Shown here: in pieces, positions 17,200-25,789 of the stretch
Layout: each line of letters begins with the position of its first letter
Position numbering within the stretch: position 1 is the stretch's first letter
Source of the DNA: Terriglobales bacterium
GTDB taxonomy: Bacteria; Acidobacteriota; Terriglobia; Terriglobales; SCQP01
Assembly: GCA_025451775.1 (NCBI GenBank)
Contig: JANWJU010000035.1
Span: 1-39,685 of the forward strand
DNA length: 39,685 nt
Reading direction: 5' to 3'
Notes under the pieces: model-generated
The model's database searches: none
Told to the model about the DNA's origin: nothing
Seen by the model: the letters and a program-made list of their open reading frames with translations, nothing else
Made by a program: the position numbers and the translations under genes

Positions 17200-17237
17200 C
17201 GCTGCCACCCCAACACCTGGGCGTTGGGGTGGCAGCG
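17200..17237 (+). terminator. Perfect 15-bp stem-loop after pstS
   Basis: CGCTGCCACCCCAAC (17200-17214) and its exact reverse complement (17223-17237) flank an 8-base loop. This lies 26 bases after the pstS stop and 51 bases before the DUF47 gene. Only a TTT follows, so it may be a partial terminator or an mRNA-stabilising structure that lowers pit expression relative to pstS. Confidence 0.6.
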
Positions 17238-17288
17238 CCGTTTGTGGGCGGGCGTGGCTGGGACTGGTTCTGGCATACTAGCCCAGCG

Positions 17289-17900
17289 ATGCGATTCATT
17301 CCCCGGGAAGAAAAATTTGTGGCCATGTTCGGGCGCATGGGCCAGATGCTCATCGAGGGCGCCGATCTGCTCACCCGCCTGCTGGCGGACGTCAACCAAG
17401 CGCCGGTGCGCGCCGGCGAGATCAAGGCCATCGAGCACAAAGCCGACAACCTTACCCACGAGATCATCACCAAACTCAATAAAACCTTCGTGACGCCCTT
17501 CGACCGCGAGGACATCCACACCCTCAGTAGCCGCCTGGACGATGTGCTCGATCTGATCGACGCCACCGCCATGCGCATCGTGGTCTATAAGATCGCCATC
17601 CTGCCCCCGGGGGCCGAGGAGCTGGGCCGCATCCTGCTGGCCCAGGTGCGCTCGATCGCCGCCGCGCTGGCCATGCTTAGCCGCCCCGACGGCATCCTCG
17701 TCCACTGCATCGAGATCAACCGCCTCGAGGACGACGCCGACCGCATCGCCCGCGCCAGCATCGGCATGCTCTTTGAAAAAGAAACCAACCCCATCGCCCT
17801 GATCAAGCAAAAGGAACTGTACGAGGTGCTGGAGTTGGCCACCGACAAGTGCGAGGACGTGGCCAACATCATCGAGACCATCGTATTAAAGGCCGCCTGA
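17289..17900 (+). CDS. DUF47 family PhoU-like accessory protein of Pit
   Basis: This 203-residue helical protein begins MRFIPREEKFVAMFGRMGQM. It has the DUF47 features LIEGADLLTRLL, EIKAIEHKADNLTHEI, TPFDREDIHTLSSRLDDVLDLIDATA and a C-terminal KCEDVANIIETIVLK. DUF47 proteins are distant PhoU relatives commonly encoded next to Pit transporters and thought to regulate them. That is the case here: the pit start lies 13 bases after the stop. The start was set at the ATG giving the usual family length; an in-frame extension upstream would cross the hairpin at 17200-17237. Confidence 0.92.
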   Translation: MRFIPREEKFVAMFGRMGQMLIEGADLLTRLLADVNQAPVRAGEIKAIEHKADNLTHEIITKLNKTFVTPFDREDIHTLSSRLDDVLDLIDATAMRIVVYKIAILPPGAEELGRILLAQVRSIAAALAMLSRPDGILVHCIEINRLEDDADRIARASIGMLFEKETNPIALIKQKELYEVLELATDKCEDVANIIETIVLKAA

Positions 17901-17913
17901 CCGCTCCCCGCGC

Positions 17914-18909
17914 ATGCCCACCATCTATATCGTCGGCGCGATCCTGATCGTCGCCTTCGTGTTCGATTTCCTCAACGGCTTTCACGACGCCGCCAACTCC
18001 ATCGCCACCGTGGTCTCGACCCGGGTGCTGTCGCCGGGCGCGGCGGTGGTCTGGTCGGCGGGGTTCAACTTTATCGCCGCCCTGCTGTTCGGCACCCGCG
18101 TCGCCCAGACCATGGGCAAGGGCTTGGTCCGGCTCAATCTAGTCGACGAGAAGGTCATCATGGCCGGGTTGCTGGGCGCGATCGTTTGGGATCTGCTGAC
18201 CTGGTGGTGGGCGCTGCCCACCAGCAGCTCGCACGCCCTGATCGGGGGCTACGCCGGCGCCGCCATCGCCAAGGCGGGCTGGGCGGCAATCCTGCTGTCG
18301 GGCTGGACCTGGACGCTGCTGTTCATCGTCATCTCGCCCGCCATCGGCCTGGGCTTGGGGTGGGGGCTGCTGGTGGCCGCGACCTGGATATTCCGCCACT
18401 CCCATCCCCAGCGCATCGACAAGCTGTTCCGCAAGGGCCAGCTCCTCTCCGCCGCCCTGCTCAGCCTTGCGCACGGCACCAACGACGCGCAAAAATCCAT
18501 GGGCATTGTCACCGGCGCACTGTTCGCCGCCCACTACATTCCGACCTTCCAGGTTCCGCTGTGGGTGGTGGCGCTGGCGGCCACGGGCATGGGGCTGGGC
18601 ACGATGTCGGGCGGATGGCGCATCGTCCACACCATGGGCGGGCGCATTACCAAGCTCAAGCCGGTGGGCGGCTTCTGCGCCGAGACCGCCAGCGCCATCG
18701 CCTTGGGCGTGAGCAGCTACTTTGGCATCCCGGTCTCGACCACGCACACCATCACCGGCGCCATCGTGGGCGTGGGCTCAGTGCAGCGCCTCTCGGCGGT
18801 ACGCTGGGGCATCGCGCGCAACATCGTCTGGGCTTGGGTGCTCACCATCCCAGCCGCCGGCGTGGTCGCCGCCGGCTGCTGGTGGGCGCTGGGCACCTTC
18901 TGGCATTAA
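17914..18909 (+). CDS. pit: PiT family inorganic phosphate transporter
   Basis: This 331-residue polytopic membrane protein has the two inverted PiT signatures: DFLNGFHDAANSIATVVSTR near the N-terminus and SLAHGTNDAQKSMGIVTGAL in the second half. PTSSSHALIGG and PVSTTHTITGAIVGVG are also present. It imports metal-phosphate complexes with protons or sodium at low affinity. With the DUF47 gene it forms a two-gene unit behind pstS. The 3' end faces the S53 peptidase gene, and an 89-bp dispersed repeat lies between. Confidence 0.95.
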   Translation: MPTIYIVGAILIVAFVFDFLNGFHDAANSIATVVSTRVLSPGAAVVWSAGFNFIAALLFGTRVAQTMGKGLVRLNLVDEKVIMAGLLGAIVWDLLTWWWALPTSSSHALIGGYAGAAIAKAGWAAILLSGWTWTLLFIVISPAIGLGLGWGLLVAATWIFRHSHPQRIDKLFRKGQLLSAALLSLAHGTNDAQKSMGIVTGALFAAHYIPTFQVPLWVVALAATGMGLGTMSGGWRIVHTMGGRITKLKPVGGFCAETASAIALGVSSYFGIPVSTTHTITGAIVGVGSVQRLSAVRWGIARNIVWAWVLTIPAAGVVAAGCWWALGTFWH

Positions 18910-18918
18910 TATGGGCGC

Positions 18919-19007
18919 GGGCCCCAGCGCGGCTGCAGCCGCGCGTCCCGCTTGTGCTCGCGCGGGCTTGGGGACCCCAGCGCCCCAAACCTGCGCTGCG
19001 CCTGGTT
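18919..19007. repeat. Dispersed intergenic repeat, copy A
   Basis: This 89-bp non-coding element matches 35443-35530 at about 79 of 89 positions by hand alignment, in the same orientation on the plus strand. Shared blocks are GGGCCCCAGCGCGGC, CCCGCTTGTGCTCG and GGGGACCCCAGCGCCCCAA. It can form a CTTGGGG/CCCCAA stem. It lies between two convergent genes. Confidence 0.75.
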
Positions 19008-19029
19008 GGGGCCGCACCGTGCAAACGGC

Positions 19030-19047
19030 GCGACCCCGCGAGGTCGC
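19030..19047 (-). terminator. Weak hairpin at the end of the S53 peptidase gene
   Basis: GCGACC (19030-19035) and GGTCGC (19042-19047) form a 6-bp GC-rich stem with a 6-base loop, starting at the stop codon. There is no T tract, so the terminator call is tentative. Confidence 0.25.
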
Positions 19048-21911
19048 TACTGGATGGTGAAGGTGAATTGCGTGGTGGCGCTGATGGACTGCGTGTTGGC
19101 ATCCTGGCCGGTCACGGTGATGGTGTAGGTTCCCGGCGGAGGGTTGCTCACGGTGCCCGAGCCGCCACTACTGCCGCCACAGCCGGCTACCGTCAGGCCC
19201 ACCGCCAACAGCACGATCAACCCCGCCCAGACCCGGTAGCGGCGGAAGCCCCCGCCCAACACGCCCATGAGCAGCAATCCCATCCCCGCCAGCAAGGCTG
19301 TGATCAACCCACCCGCGCGGCCGCCGGGAAAACCAGCGGCGTGGATGGGCTGTAACGCCCGCAACGCGCGTTTGCCGGTGCCGCTGCGCAGCGCTCCGGC
19401 GTTGCAATCGGCAGCGTTGGCGTCGAGCGTGAGTTGCGTGCTGGCCGCGGCCGTCCCAGCAATCACCACCGTGCCGTCGCCGCTGCTGTTCATGCTGGTG
19501 AACCCAAAGCAGAGGTTCTTGAGAGCCGTGGCATTGGATGTCGAGAAACTCAGCAGCACGGTCCCCGTATATCCCCCGCCCGGCGTGACGGTAATGGTCG
19601 ACGCTCCCGAACCGCCCGCGGCCACGGAGAGAGCGCTGGCAGAGAGCGCAATCGAACCGGCGGGAACGTTCACCGTGACCACACCGTTGGAGCTGGCGTG
19701 GGTGCTGTCGCCCGCATAGATGGCTAAAAGCTGGTGCGGCCCCGAGGCGGTGAAGCTGGTGGTGTAGACGGCGGCGCCGTTGCTGGTCAGCGTGACCGGG
19801 ACAGCGGCGGCGTTGTCGAGATAGAGCGAGACAGTGCCGGTGGGAATCGAGCTGCCGGTGTCGGAGCTGACGGTGACGGTGAAGCTCACGGTGGCATTCA
19901 CCGCGGGCGTCGCGCTCGATGCCGCAACCGCGGTCGTGCTCGCGATCAAGCTGGAGGTGGGACCGGTGTTGGGCGGCCAAGCCGTCACCAAGTTGGCAAG
20001 ATCGACCGAACCCAGCCCCGTCACCTGATCGTAGCCGGTGCCGGCGGAGAAGCCGGCGGTGCTGCCGCAGACGCTGGAACCCGCGGTGCAATCGTTATTG
20101 CCGCCGGTGATGTCGTGAAAGGCCGAGGCGTAGGTGGCGCCATTGGCGGCCAGGGAGTAGAGCGTGGGATTGATGAGGCCTTGGCCGGCGGTGTAGCCTG
20201 CGGCCTGGTTGATGATGGCCACCATGCCGGCAAACACGGGGGCGTCGGCGCTGGTGCCGCCGGCAACGGTGAAATCGTTGGTCGCGCCATCACGGAAGCC
20301 GCTGTCGCAACTGGCCGCCTGCCCGGCGTTGGTGTTCCACACCGTGGTATCGCTGCTGCAATAGAGGAAGCCGGGAAGGCTGGGCGAGGCGTAGAGGGCG
20401 AGATCGGGCACATCGCGCTTGCCGTCGGCGGGGATGCCGGGAACGCCGGTTTGCCAACTCGGCTTGGTGGAGTAGAACGTGCTGGCGCCGCCGCCGCCGG
20501 CATTGATGCCGTTGGCGCTGTCGTCGTTCCAGGCGACCTCAGGAATGTAGCTCATCGCCGAGCTGTGGACGTCCTGCCCATTGCTGCTGGCTCGCCAGTA
20601 GGTGCCCACGGCCGCATTGGCGGCGGTGATTTCGGTCCCGCCCACGCCGGTCACGTAGGCGCTGCTGGCGGGGTAATCGACCGCCAGCGCCTCCTGCTGG
20701 GTGGTGGTCAGGCTCGCGATCCCGCTGCAATCGGTGGAACCAAGGTCACCGGCCGAGGAGATGACAGTTTGTCCTTGAGAGGCCGCTTGCTGCAGCGTCA
20801 GGTCGAACGCGTTCATCGCGGCGGGACCTTCAATGGCTTCGCAATCTCCGTAGCTGGAGCTGATAATGGGCGCGAGATCCTGTTCGACCGCATAGGTCAG
20901 CGCATCGAGAGCGCCGGAGTTCTGACTGCTGCCCACGTAGACGAACTCGATCTTGGCGCCGGGTGCGATGGCGCCCGACCACTCCAGATCGAGATCCGAT
21001 TCCGCCTCGTCGCTGGTGAAGACCGTCGCCGCCCCGGTGTTGGGCACGAGCACCAGCGATGGATCTTTGACGGTGAGGCCGGCGGCGTTTTGGAAATTCT
21101 CAATATCGCTAAGGGCCACGGCGGATTGTCCGATGACGGCAATCGTTTGGCCGGCGCCGTCGTGGCCGGCGGCGTACTGCGGGTTGATGTGGTAGGCGGT
21201 CGCAATGTCGGCAGGGGAGAAAAAGACATTGCCAGTGAGACCCGAGGTGAAGTGCGGGTTCGGCCGCGGGCGTTGGCTGAGGACGGCACGGGCGTGGGGC
21301 CGGAAATCGTCGAGGTTGCCGATGGCGGCCACGGTGGGCGCAAGGGCCGCCGGCAGCGACAAGGCCGTGGCGGGCGCGAAGTGCCGCACGCCGTTGATCT
21401 GGTAGTAGTGCATCGGCGCCGCAAAGGCGGACTCGACCTGAGCCACGGTGCCTGAGAAGCGGATGCGGCTGGGCGCCACGGCATCGATGGTGAAACCCTG
21501 CTGCTGCAGCCAGCTCTCGACTTTGGCCAAATCGGCGGCGGACATGCCAAAGCGGGCGCCGTATTGGGCGGGCGTCAGCCACTGGTGATAGAGAGGCGAG
21601 GCGGGGTTCTGCTGGGCGGCCAGCAGGGCGCTTAAATCAGCCTGTTGCTCCGCCGAGAGGTTGAAGACCATGCTGATGCCCTGCAAGCGCGTGGCGGCGG
21701 GCATGGCGCCCCTATCGAACTGCGCCCGCGCCTGCGGGCGCAGCGACCCCGGCATGCTCAAGCGCCGGGCGTTGCTGATGGCCGCCATGAGGCGGGACCG
21801 CGACGGCGGCGCCTGGGCCAATAGCGCTGCTGTCATCAGCAGGGCGGCGGCGATGCCCACCCCCGCGTGGAACCGAAATCGAGGAGAGAGTCGTAAGGAC
21901 TTGATAATCAT
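19047..21911 (-). CDS. Secreted S53 (sedolisin/pro-kumamolisin) peptidase with Ig-like domain
   Basis: This 954-residue protein has a signal peptide (GVGIAAALLMTAALLAQA) and a pro-kumamolisin activation domain (about 70-205: FNLSAEQQADLSALLAAQQN, SPLYHQWLTPAQYGARFG). The S53 catalytic domain contains Glu304 and Asp308 in AESDLDLEWSGAIAPGA, oxyanion Asp389 in SSAGDLGSTDC, and nucleophile Ser554 in GGTSADAPVFAGM. FHDITGGNNDC supplies calcium ligands. An Ig-like repeat region follows, then two hydrophobic segments (LITALLAGMGLLLMGVLGG; LIVLLAVGLTVAGCGGSS) and a short beta-rich tail. Such enzymes act at acid pH. The C-terminal segments suggest the protein is held at the envelope. All four catalytic residues are present. 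Confidence 0.93.
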   Translation of the reverse strand: MIIKSLRLSPRFRFHAGVGIAAALLMTAALLAQAPPSRSRLMAAISNARRLSMPGSLRPQARAQFDRGAMPAATRLQGISMVFNLSAEQQADLSALLAAQQNPASPLYHQWLTPAQYGARFGMSAADLAKVESWLQQQGFTIDAVAPSRIRFSGTVAQVESAFAAPMHYYQINGVRHFAPATALSLPAALAPTVAAIGNLDDFRPHARAVLSQRPRPNPHFTSGLTGNVFFSPADIATAYHINPQYAAGHDGAGQTIAVIGQSAVALSDIENFQNAAGLTVKDPSLVLVPNTGAATVFTSDEAESDLDLEWSGAIAPGAKIEFVYVGSSQNSGALDALTYAVEQDLAPIISSSYGDCEAIEGPAAMNAFDLTLQQAASQGQTVISSAGDLGSTDCSGIASLTTTQQEALAVDYPASSAYVTGVGGTEITAANAAVGTYWRASSNGQDVHSSAMSYIPEVAWNDDSANGINAGGGGASTFYSTKPSWQTGVPGIPADGKRDVPDLALYASPSLPGFLYCSSDTTVWNTNAGQAASCDSGFRDGATNDFTVAGGTSADAPVFAGMVAIINQAAGYTAGQGLINPTLYSLAANGATYASAFHDITGGNNDCTAGSSVCGSTAGFSAGTGYDQVTGLGSVDLANLVTAWPPNTGPTSSLIASTTAVAASSATPAVNATVSFTVTVSSDTGSSIPTGTVSLYLDNAAAVPVTLTSNGAAVYTTSFTASGPHQLLAIYAGDSTHASSNGVVTVNVPAGSIALSASALSVAAGGSGASTITVTPGGGYTGTVLLSFSTSNATALKNLCFGFTSMNSSGDGTVVIAGTAAASTQLTLDANAADCNAGALRSGTGKRALRALQPIHAAGFPGGRAGGLITALLAGMGLLLMGVLGGGFRRYRVWAGLIVLLAVGLTVAGCGGSSGGSGTVSNPPPGTYTITVTGQDANTQSISATTQFTFTIQ

Positions 21912-21971
21912 TTCTCAATCACCGTCTCAATGGGCTCAAACGAGGCCAGTTATTTCCACTCTGGTACGGCC

Positions 21972-22016
21972 CAAAAAAAGAGCCTGCGGCCGGTTTGCTT
22001 GCGACCGGCCGCAGGC
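21972..22016 (-). terminator. Rho-independent terminator of the FecR/DUF6600 gene
   Basis: GCCTGCGGCCGGT (21982-21994) and its exact complement (22004-22016) form a 13-bp stem with a 9-base loop. On the minus strand it is followed by CTCTTTTTTT (A run at 21973-21979 on the plus strand). It starts 28 bases after the stop codon at 22044 and separates this gene from the S53 peptidase gene. Confidence 0.9.
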
Positions 22017-22043
22017 CGCGCCAGGCTCCTTCGGGCAAAGTGC

Positions 22044-24212
22044 CTAGCGCCCGTGGGCGTCGCGGCTCTGACCGCGCGCCTGCGGCGCCCGTTCCTGGCT
22101 CGACACTCTGCCAGGGTTGGACATCTGAGGCCGGGGCTGCGGCATCGGCCGCGGCGCCTCGACGATACTGTGGCCCACCGGCAGCGGCGGGCGGGAATAC
22201 GCGCGCGGCGCCGATTCCGGACGGGCTTGCGGCTGCGCTTCCGGAGGCCCTTGCTGCCGAGCCCCGCCGAAGCGCTGGAAGCCGCGATCGGGCGCCGCCG
22301 CTTGCGGCTGCGGTCGCGCCTCCGGTGCCACCTGCCGAGGCCCTGGGTCGCCCCCGGCGCCGAAGCGCTGGAAGCCGCGATCGGGCGCCGCCGCTTGCGG
22401 CTGCGGACGCGCCTCCGGTGCTACCTGCCGAGGCCCTGGGTCGCCCCCGGCGCCGAACCGCTGGAAGCCGCGATCGGGCGCACCCGCTTGCGGCTGCGGA
22501 CGCGCCTCCGGCGCTGCCTGCCGAGGCCCTGGGGCGCCCCCGGCGCCGAACCGCTGGAAGCCGCGATCGGGCGCACCCGCTTGTGGCTGCGGACGCGCCT
22601 CCGGCGCTGCCTGCCGAGGCCCTGGGGCGCCCGCGGCGCCGAACCGCCGGAACCCGTTATCCGCGGGGCGCCCGCTCTGCGCCGGCGCGGCTTCGTGCAC
22701 CGCACTCTGGCCCGTCCCGCGGCTGCCAAAACGTGCCGGCCCGGCATTCACGCCGCCCCGCACTTCCGGCGCGCGATGCACCGCATAAAAGCTGTTCGCC
22801 ACCGGACGCGACACCACCGAGCGCTCGATCGGCCGGCCCACATGCAAGCTCTCCTGCCCCGGCCTGACCGGTAAACTGCCGCCCAGCACGCGGCCGCCCC
22901 GCAGTTCCGTCACCGATACGTGCTGCCGGGCACCCACCGCACCCCGGCCGAAATCCGCCGCTGGTACGCGGTTCACCGCCGCCCGCACGCGGGCATTGGT
23001 CATGACCGCATCCAGATTCGAGTACCGCGTGCGCCCACGGCCGGCGATCGCCAGCGGCGCGATCACCGCCCCATTGCGGTAGTTGTTAATGACCGTCACG
23101 TTGGTGATGTTGATCGAGGTGCGGCCGCGCCCGCCCCACCATGGACGGAACGGATCACAGGGCCCGATGGGGAGCCATCCGATACTGCCAAACCCCACGC
23201 CCACCCCGAAGCCACCGCCGAATCCTCCCCCACCGAATCCAAAGAACGACACATACGCCGGCGCCCACAGCGGCCGGTAAAACGGCGTCACCGGACCCGG
23301 CCACCACGCCCACTGCGCGTCATACATCATCCAGCGACCGTAGTGGTACGGCGCCCAGCCCCAGGGTTCGTACCCCACCCACGTCCAGCCCCAGCCCGGT
23401 TCATAGACCCAGCGACCGTCGCTGTACGGGGTCCAGCCGGCGCCTTCCTCGGGCATCCAGACGTTCCCGTAGCCGGGAACCACAGTCCAGTTGCCGTAAC
23501 CGTCCAGCGATTGCACGCCGGTGTAATAAGGGTTGGTGTGCTGGAAGCTGACGGCGGTCTCGATGCTGTGATCCCGGTCTTTGTTCCACCGGTCCCAAGC
23601 GTCCTGCGCGGGCGCCTCGGCGATCTGGTACTCAGGGTTGTCGGTCCCCTGGATGGTCATGAGCTGACCTTTCTTCAGCAGCGTGCTGCCCTGCGGCGTG
23701 CTGACCTCCGCCTCGCCCTGGCGCACAATCACGTCGGTTTCGTCATCGGAGATGACATTGATGCGGTAAACGCCCTCTTTGCTGGGACGCACCGCCACGT
23801 TGGGCGTGTCGATCTCGGCGCTGGCGCGAGCGTCCCTTAACACCACGTAATCGGCCAGCCCGGCCGCCACCTGCACCTGAATCTGATCGTTGTTCAGCTC
23901 GGTGAGATTGGCCTGGCTGTTGCTCCCCAGCCGCAGCAGGTCGGCGTAGTCGATCTGCACCTCGGCGCGGGCGCCTTCGCCGGCGGCCACCTTGTCGCCG
24001 CTGACCAAGGGGGTGTTCAACGCCCCCGTGTCCCACTCCCCAGTGTCGCCGCGCGAAGTCGATACCGTGCCGCTGATGGCACTCAGCCGCGCCACCAGCG
24101 CATTCGAAGCGGGCGGTGCGCTGTCATCGCCCGGCGCTTGCGCACCGGCTGTGCTCATCGCCGCCACGGCCGCCACGCCGATCATCGCCACCAGCCAACG
24201 CATCCGCAACAT
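22044..24212 (-). CDS. FecR-domain, DUF6600 exported protein with 31-residue repeats
   Basis: This roughly 722-residue protein has a signal peptide (WLVAMIGVAAVAAMSTAGAQA) and a FecR-type domain (about 40-190: LSAISGTVSTSRGDTGEWD, GDKVAAGEGARAEVQIDYAD, YRINVISDDETDVIVRQGEAEVSTP). A Trp/Gly/Tyr-rich DUF6600 region follows (about 215-350: WTPYSDGRWVYEPGWGWTWV, GWAPYHYGRW). A long Arg/Pro/Gln-rich low-complexity tail holds four exact-length 31-residue repeats, with GFQRFGAGG and PEARPQPQA. GGAGG lies 5 bases before the ATG at 24212; a GTG at 24218 overlaps that site and was rejected. A sigma-54 type promoter is 30-48 bases upstream. Function is unknown; an envelope-sensing or surface role is likely. 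Confidence 0.88.
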   Translation of the reverse strand: MLRMRWLVAMIGVAAVAAMSTAGAQAPGDDSAPPASNALVARLSAISGTVSTSRGDTGEWDTGALNTPLVSGDKVAAGEGARAEVQIDYADLLRLGSNSQANLTELNNDQIQVQVAAGLADYVVLRDARASAEIDTPNVAVRPSKEGVYRINVISDDETDVIVRQGEAEVSTPQGSTLLKKGQLMTIQGTDNPEYQIAEAPAQDAWDRWNKDRDHSIETAVSFQHTNPYYTGVQSLDGYGNWTVVPGYGNVWMPEEGAGWTPYSDGRWVYEPGWGWTWVGYEPWGWAPYHYGRWMMYDAQWAWWPGPVTPFYRPLWAPAYVSFFGFGGGGFGGGFGVGVGFGSIGWLPIGPCDPFRPWWGGRGRTSINITNVTVINNYRNGAVIAPLAIAGRGRTRYSNLDAVMTNARVRAAVNRVPAADFGRGAVGARQHVSVTELRGGRVLGGSLPVRPGQESLHVGRPIERSVVSRPVANSFYAVHRAPEVRGGVNAGPARFGSRGTGQSAVHEAAPAQSGRPADNGFRRFGAAGAPGPRQAAPEARPQPQAGAPDRGFQRFGAGGAPGPRQAAPEARPQPQAGAPDRGFQRFGAGGDPGPRQVAPEARPQPQAAAPDRGFQRFGAGGDPGPRQVAPEARPQPQAAAPDRGFQRFGGARQQGPPEAQPQARPESAPRAYSRPPLPVGHSIVEAPRPMPQPRPQMSNPGRVSSQERAPQARGQSRDAHGR
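22269..22640 (-). repeat. Four 93-bp tandem repeats inside the DUF6600 gene
   Basis: The motif GAA-C/G-CGCTGGAAGCCGCG recurs at 22269, 22362, 22455 and 22548, exactly 93 bp apart, and a diverged fifth start is at 22641. The unit encodes 31 residues rich in Gly, Pro, Gln and Arg. Adjacent units differ at few bases, which suggests recent expansion. Confidence 0.9.
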
Positions 24213-24241
24213 ACGCACCTCCGTAAACTCTGCCTCTTTCC

Positions 24242-24260
24242 ATGCAAGTCAGGAGCCAAA
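24242..24260 (-). promoter_or_regulatory. Candidate sigma-54 (-24/-12) promoter of the FecR/DUF6600 gene
   Basis: The minus-strand sequence TTTGGCTCCTGACTTGCAT matches the sigma-54 consensus at TTGGC and TTGCA, with exactly seven bases between TGGC and TTGC. The -12 C is at 24244, which puts the transcript start near 24231 and gives a leader of about 20 bases carrying the GGAGG site. A sigma-54 activator gene ends 129 bases upstream of the element. A possible activator site, CGAAT-10 nt-ATTCG, lies at 24292-24311. Confidence 0.65.
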
Positions 24261-24388
24261 GCGCAAACTGCGGCTATGCAAGGAGATGAGACGAATCCAG
24301 CGGACGATTCGCGGCGCAGGCCGATGAAGGTGATGGCTGGATTTCACCGGAGTGGTGGTTTTCGGCCACCGCAATCATCCGATGTCAG

Positions 24389-25789
24389 TCATGCCCCGTC
24401 GTCGGCTTCGCCCATGGCGGACAAGCGGTAACGGAAGGCGTTGCGCGACAGTCCGAGCATGCGTGCCGCCTGGCTCTTGTTCCCCTCGGCCCGGCGCAGC
24501 GCATCCCGGATCACCTCCTGCTCCCACTTCTCCAGCGTCCAGCCAGGTGGAAGCAGCGTGTCGCCTTCGGCCGCGAGGCTCGCCCGCGCGCGCCCCGGGG
24601 TGCGGATCACATCGAGCCGGATGTCGTCCACATCCAACGCTGCCGGCGCCGCGCCGTCGGGTGGACAGACGCACAGCGCCACGGCGCGTTCGATCACATT
24701 CTCCATCTCGCGAATGTTGCCCGGCCAGTCGAAGGCCATGAGCTTGTCCACCGCCGCCGGCGTGATGCCGGTCACCGCCTTGGCCGCCTCGCGGGCAAAG
24801 CGGGCGGTGAAAAACGCGGCCAGCTCGGGAATGTCCTCCTTGTGCTCGCGCAGCGGCGGCAGATCGATGGGCACGACGTTCAGCCGGTAATAGAGATCCT
24901 CGCGGAAAGTCTTCTCCTCCAGCGCGGCGCGCAGGTTGCGGTTAGTGGCGGCGATCAGGCGCACATCGACCTTCAGGGTGCGCGTGCCGCCCAGGCGCTC
25001 GAACTCCCGCTCCTGCAGCACGCGCAAGAGTTTGACTTGGATGGCCAGGGGCACATCGCCGATCTCGTCCAGCAGCAGCGTGCCCTTATCGGCGAGTTCG
25101 AACTTGCCTGGCTTGCTGGTGGTGGCGCCGGTGAAGGCGCCTTTCTCATAGCCGAACAGTTCGCTCTCCAGCAGGTTCTCCGGGATGGCGCTGCTGTTGA
25201 TCTTGATGAACGGTCCCGCCGCCCGGCGCGAGTGCTGATGGATGGCGCGCGCGAACAGATCCTTGCCCACGCCGCTCTCGCCTCCCAGCAGCACGGTGGA
25301 GTGGGTGGGCGCGATGCGCTCGACCAGCGCCAGCGCCTCGCGCATCAACGCCCCGCGGCCAATGATGTTGGGGTAGTCGTAGCGTTCCGCCAACGCCTCC
25401 CGCAACGACTGGTTCTCGCTCCGCAGCCGCTGCACGTCCAACTCCTTGTGGATGACCAGCCGCAGTTCCTCCAGTTCAAACGGCTTCAGCAGGTAGTCGC
25501 CCGCCCCGGCCTTCATGGCCTCCACCGCCGTCTCCACCGAACCGTGCGCGGTCATCACCACCACCGGCAGCGCCGGCTGCAGCCGTTTGGCGGTCGCCAG
25601 CAGCTCCAGCCCGCTCATGCCCGGCAGACGCAGGTCGGTGAGCAATAGATCAATGGGCTGCTCGCGCAGCAACACCAGCCCGCGCTCGGCGTCGCCGGCG
25701 GTGAGCGTGGCGTAGCCCGCCTGCCCCAGTTGCAGTTCGAGCACGCGCAACATCTTGGGCTCGTCATCCACGATCAGGATGGTGGACAT
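24389..25789 (-). CDS. NtrC-family sigma-54-dependent response regulator
   Basis: The 466-residue protein has a receiver domain ([10 protein letters not shown], Asp52 in LLLTDLRLPG), an AAA+ domain and a Fis-type helix-turn-helix. The AAA+ domain has Walker A GGESGVGKD, the sigma-54 contact loop GAFTGA at about 217-222, Walker B LLLDEIGD and an arginine-finger region FREDLYYRLNVVPIDLPPLR. The C-terminus reads GNKSQAARMLGLSRNAFRYRL. It converts closed sigma-54 polymerase complexes to open ones. The start ([10 protein letters not shown]) lies 26 bases inside the preceding kinase gene; a longer in-frame reading upstream is kinase coding sequence. Its likely target is the -24/-12 promoter of the next gene, which is an inference. 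Confidence 0.95.
   Translation of the reverse strand: MSTILIVDDEPKMLRVLELQLGQAGYATLTAGDAERGLVLLREQPIDLLLTDLRLPGMSGLELLATAKRLQPALPVVVMTAHGSVETAVEAMKAGAGDYLLKPFELEELRLVIHKELDVQRLRSENQSLREALAERYDYPNIIGRGALMREALALVERIAPTHSTVLLGGESGVGKDLFARAIHQHSRRAAGPFIKINSSAIPENLLESELFGYEKGAFTGATTSKPGKFELADKGTLLLDEIGDVPLAIQVKLLRVLQEREFERLGGTRTLKVDVRLIAATNRNLRAALEEKTFREDLYYRLNVVPIDLPPLREHKEDIPELAAFFTARFAREAAKAVTGITPAAVDKLMAFDWPGNIREMENVIERAVALCVCPPDGAAPAALDVDDIRLDVIRTPGRARASLAAEGDTLLPPGWTLEKWEQEVIRDALRRAEGNKSQAARMLGLSRNAFRYRLSAMGEADDGA

Noticed and set aside
19734-21455. Long plus-strand open frame of 573 codons opposite the S53 peptidase gene.
   Set aside because: Gly/Arg/Val-rich shadow of a gene with all catalytic motifs intact; no start signals.
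24354-24370. GGTGG-7 nt-CCACC inverted repeat after the NtrC gene as a terminator.
   Set aside because: Stem of only 5 bp with no T tract on either strand; kept only as a possible regulatory palindrome.
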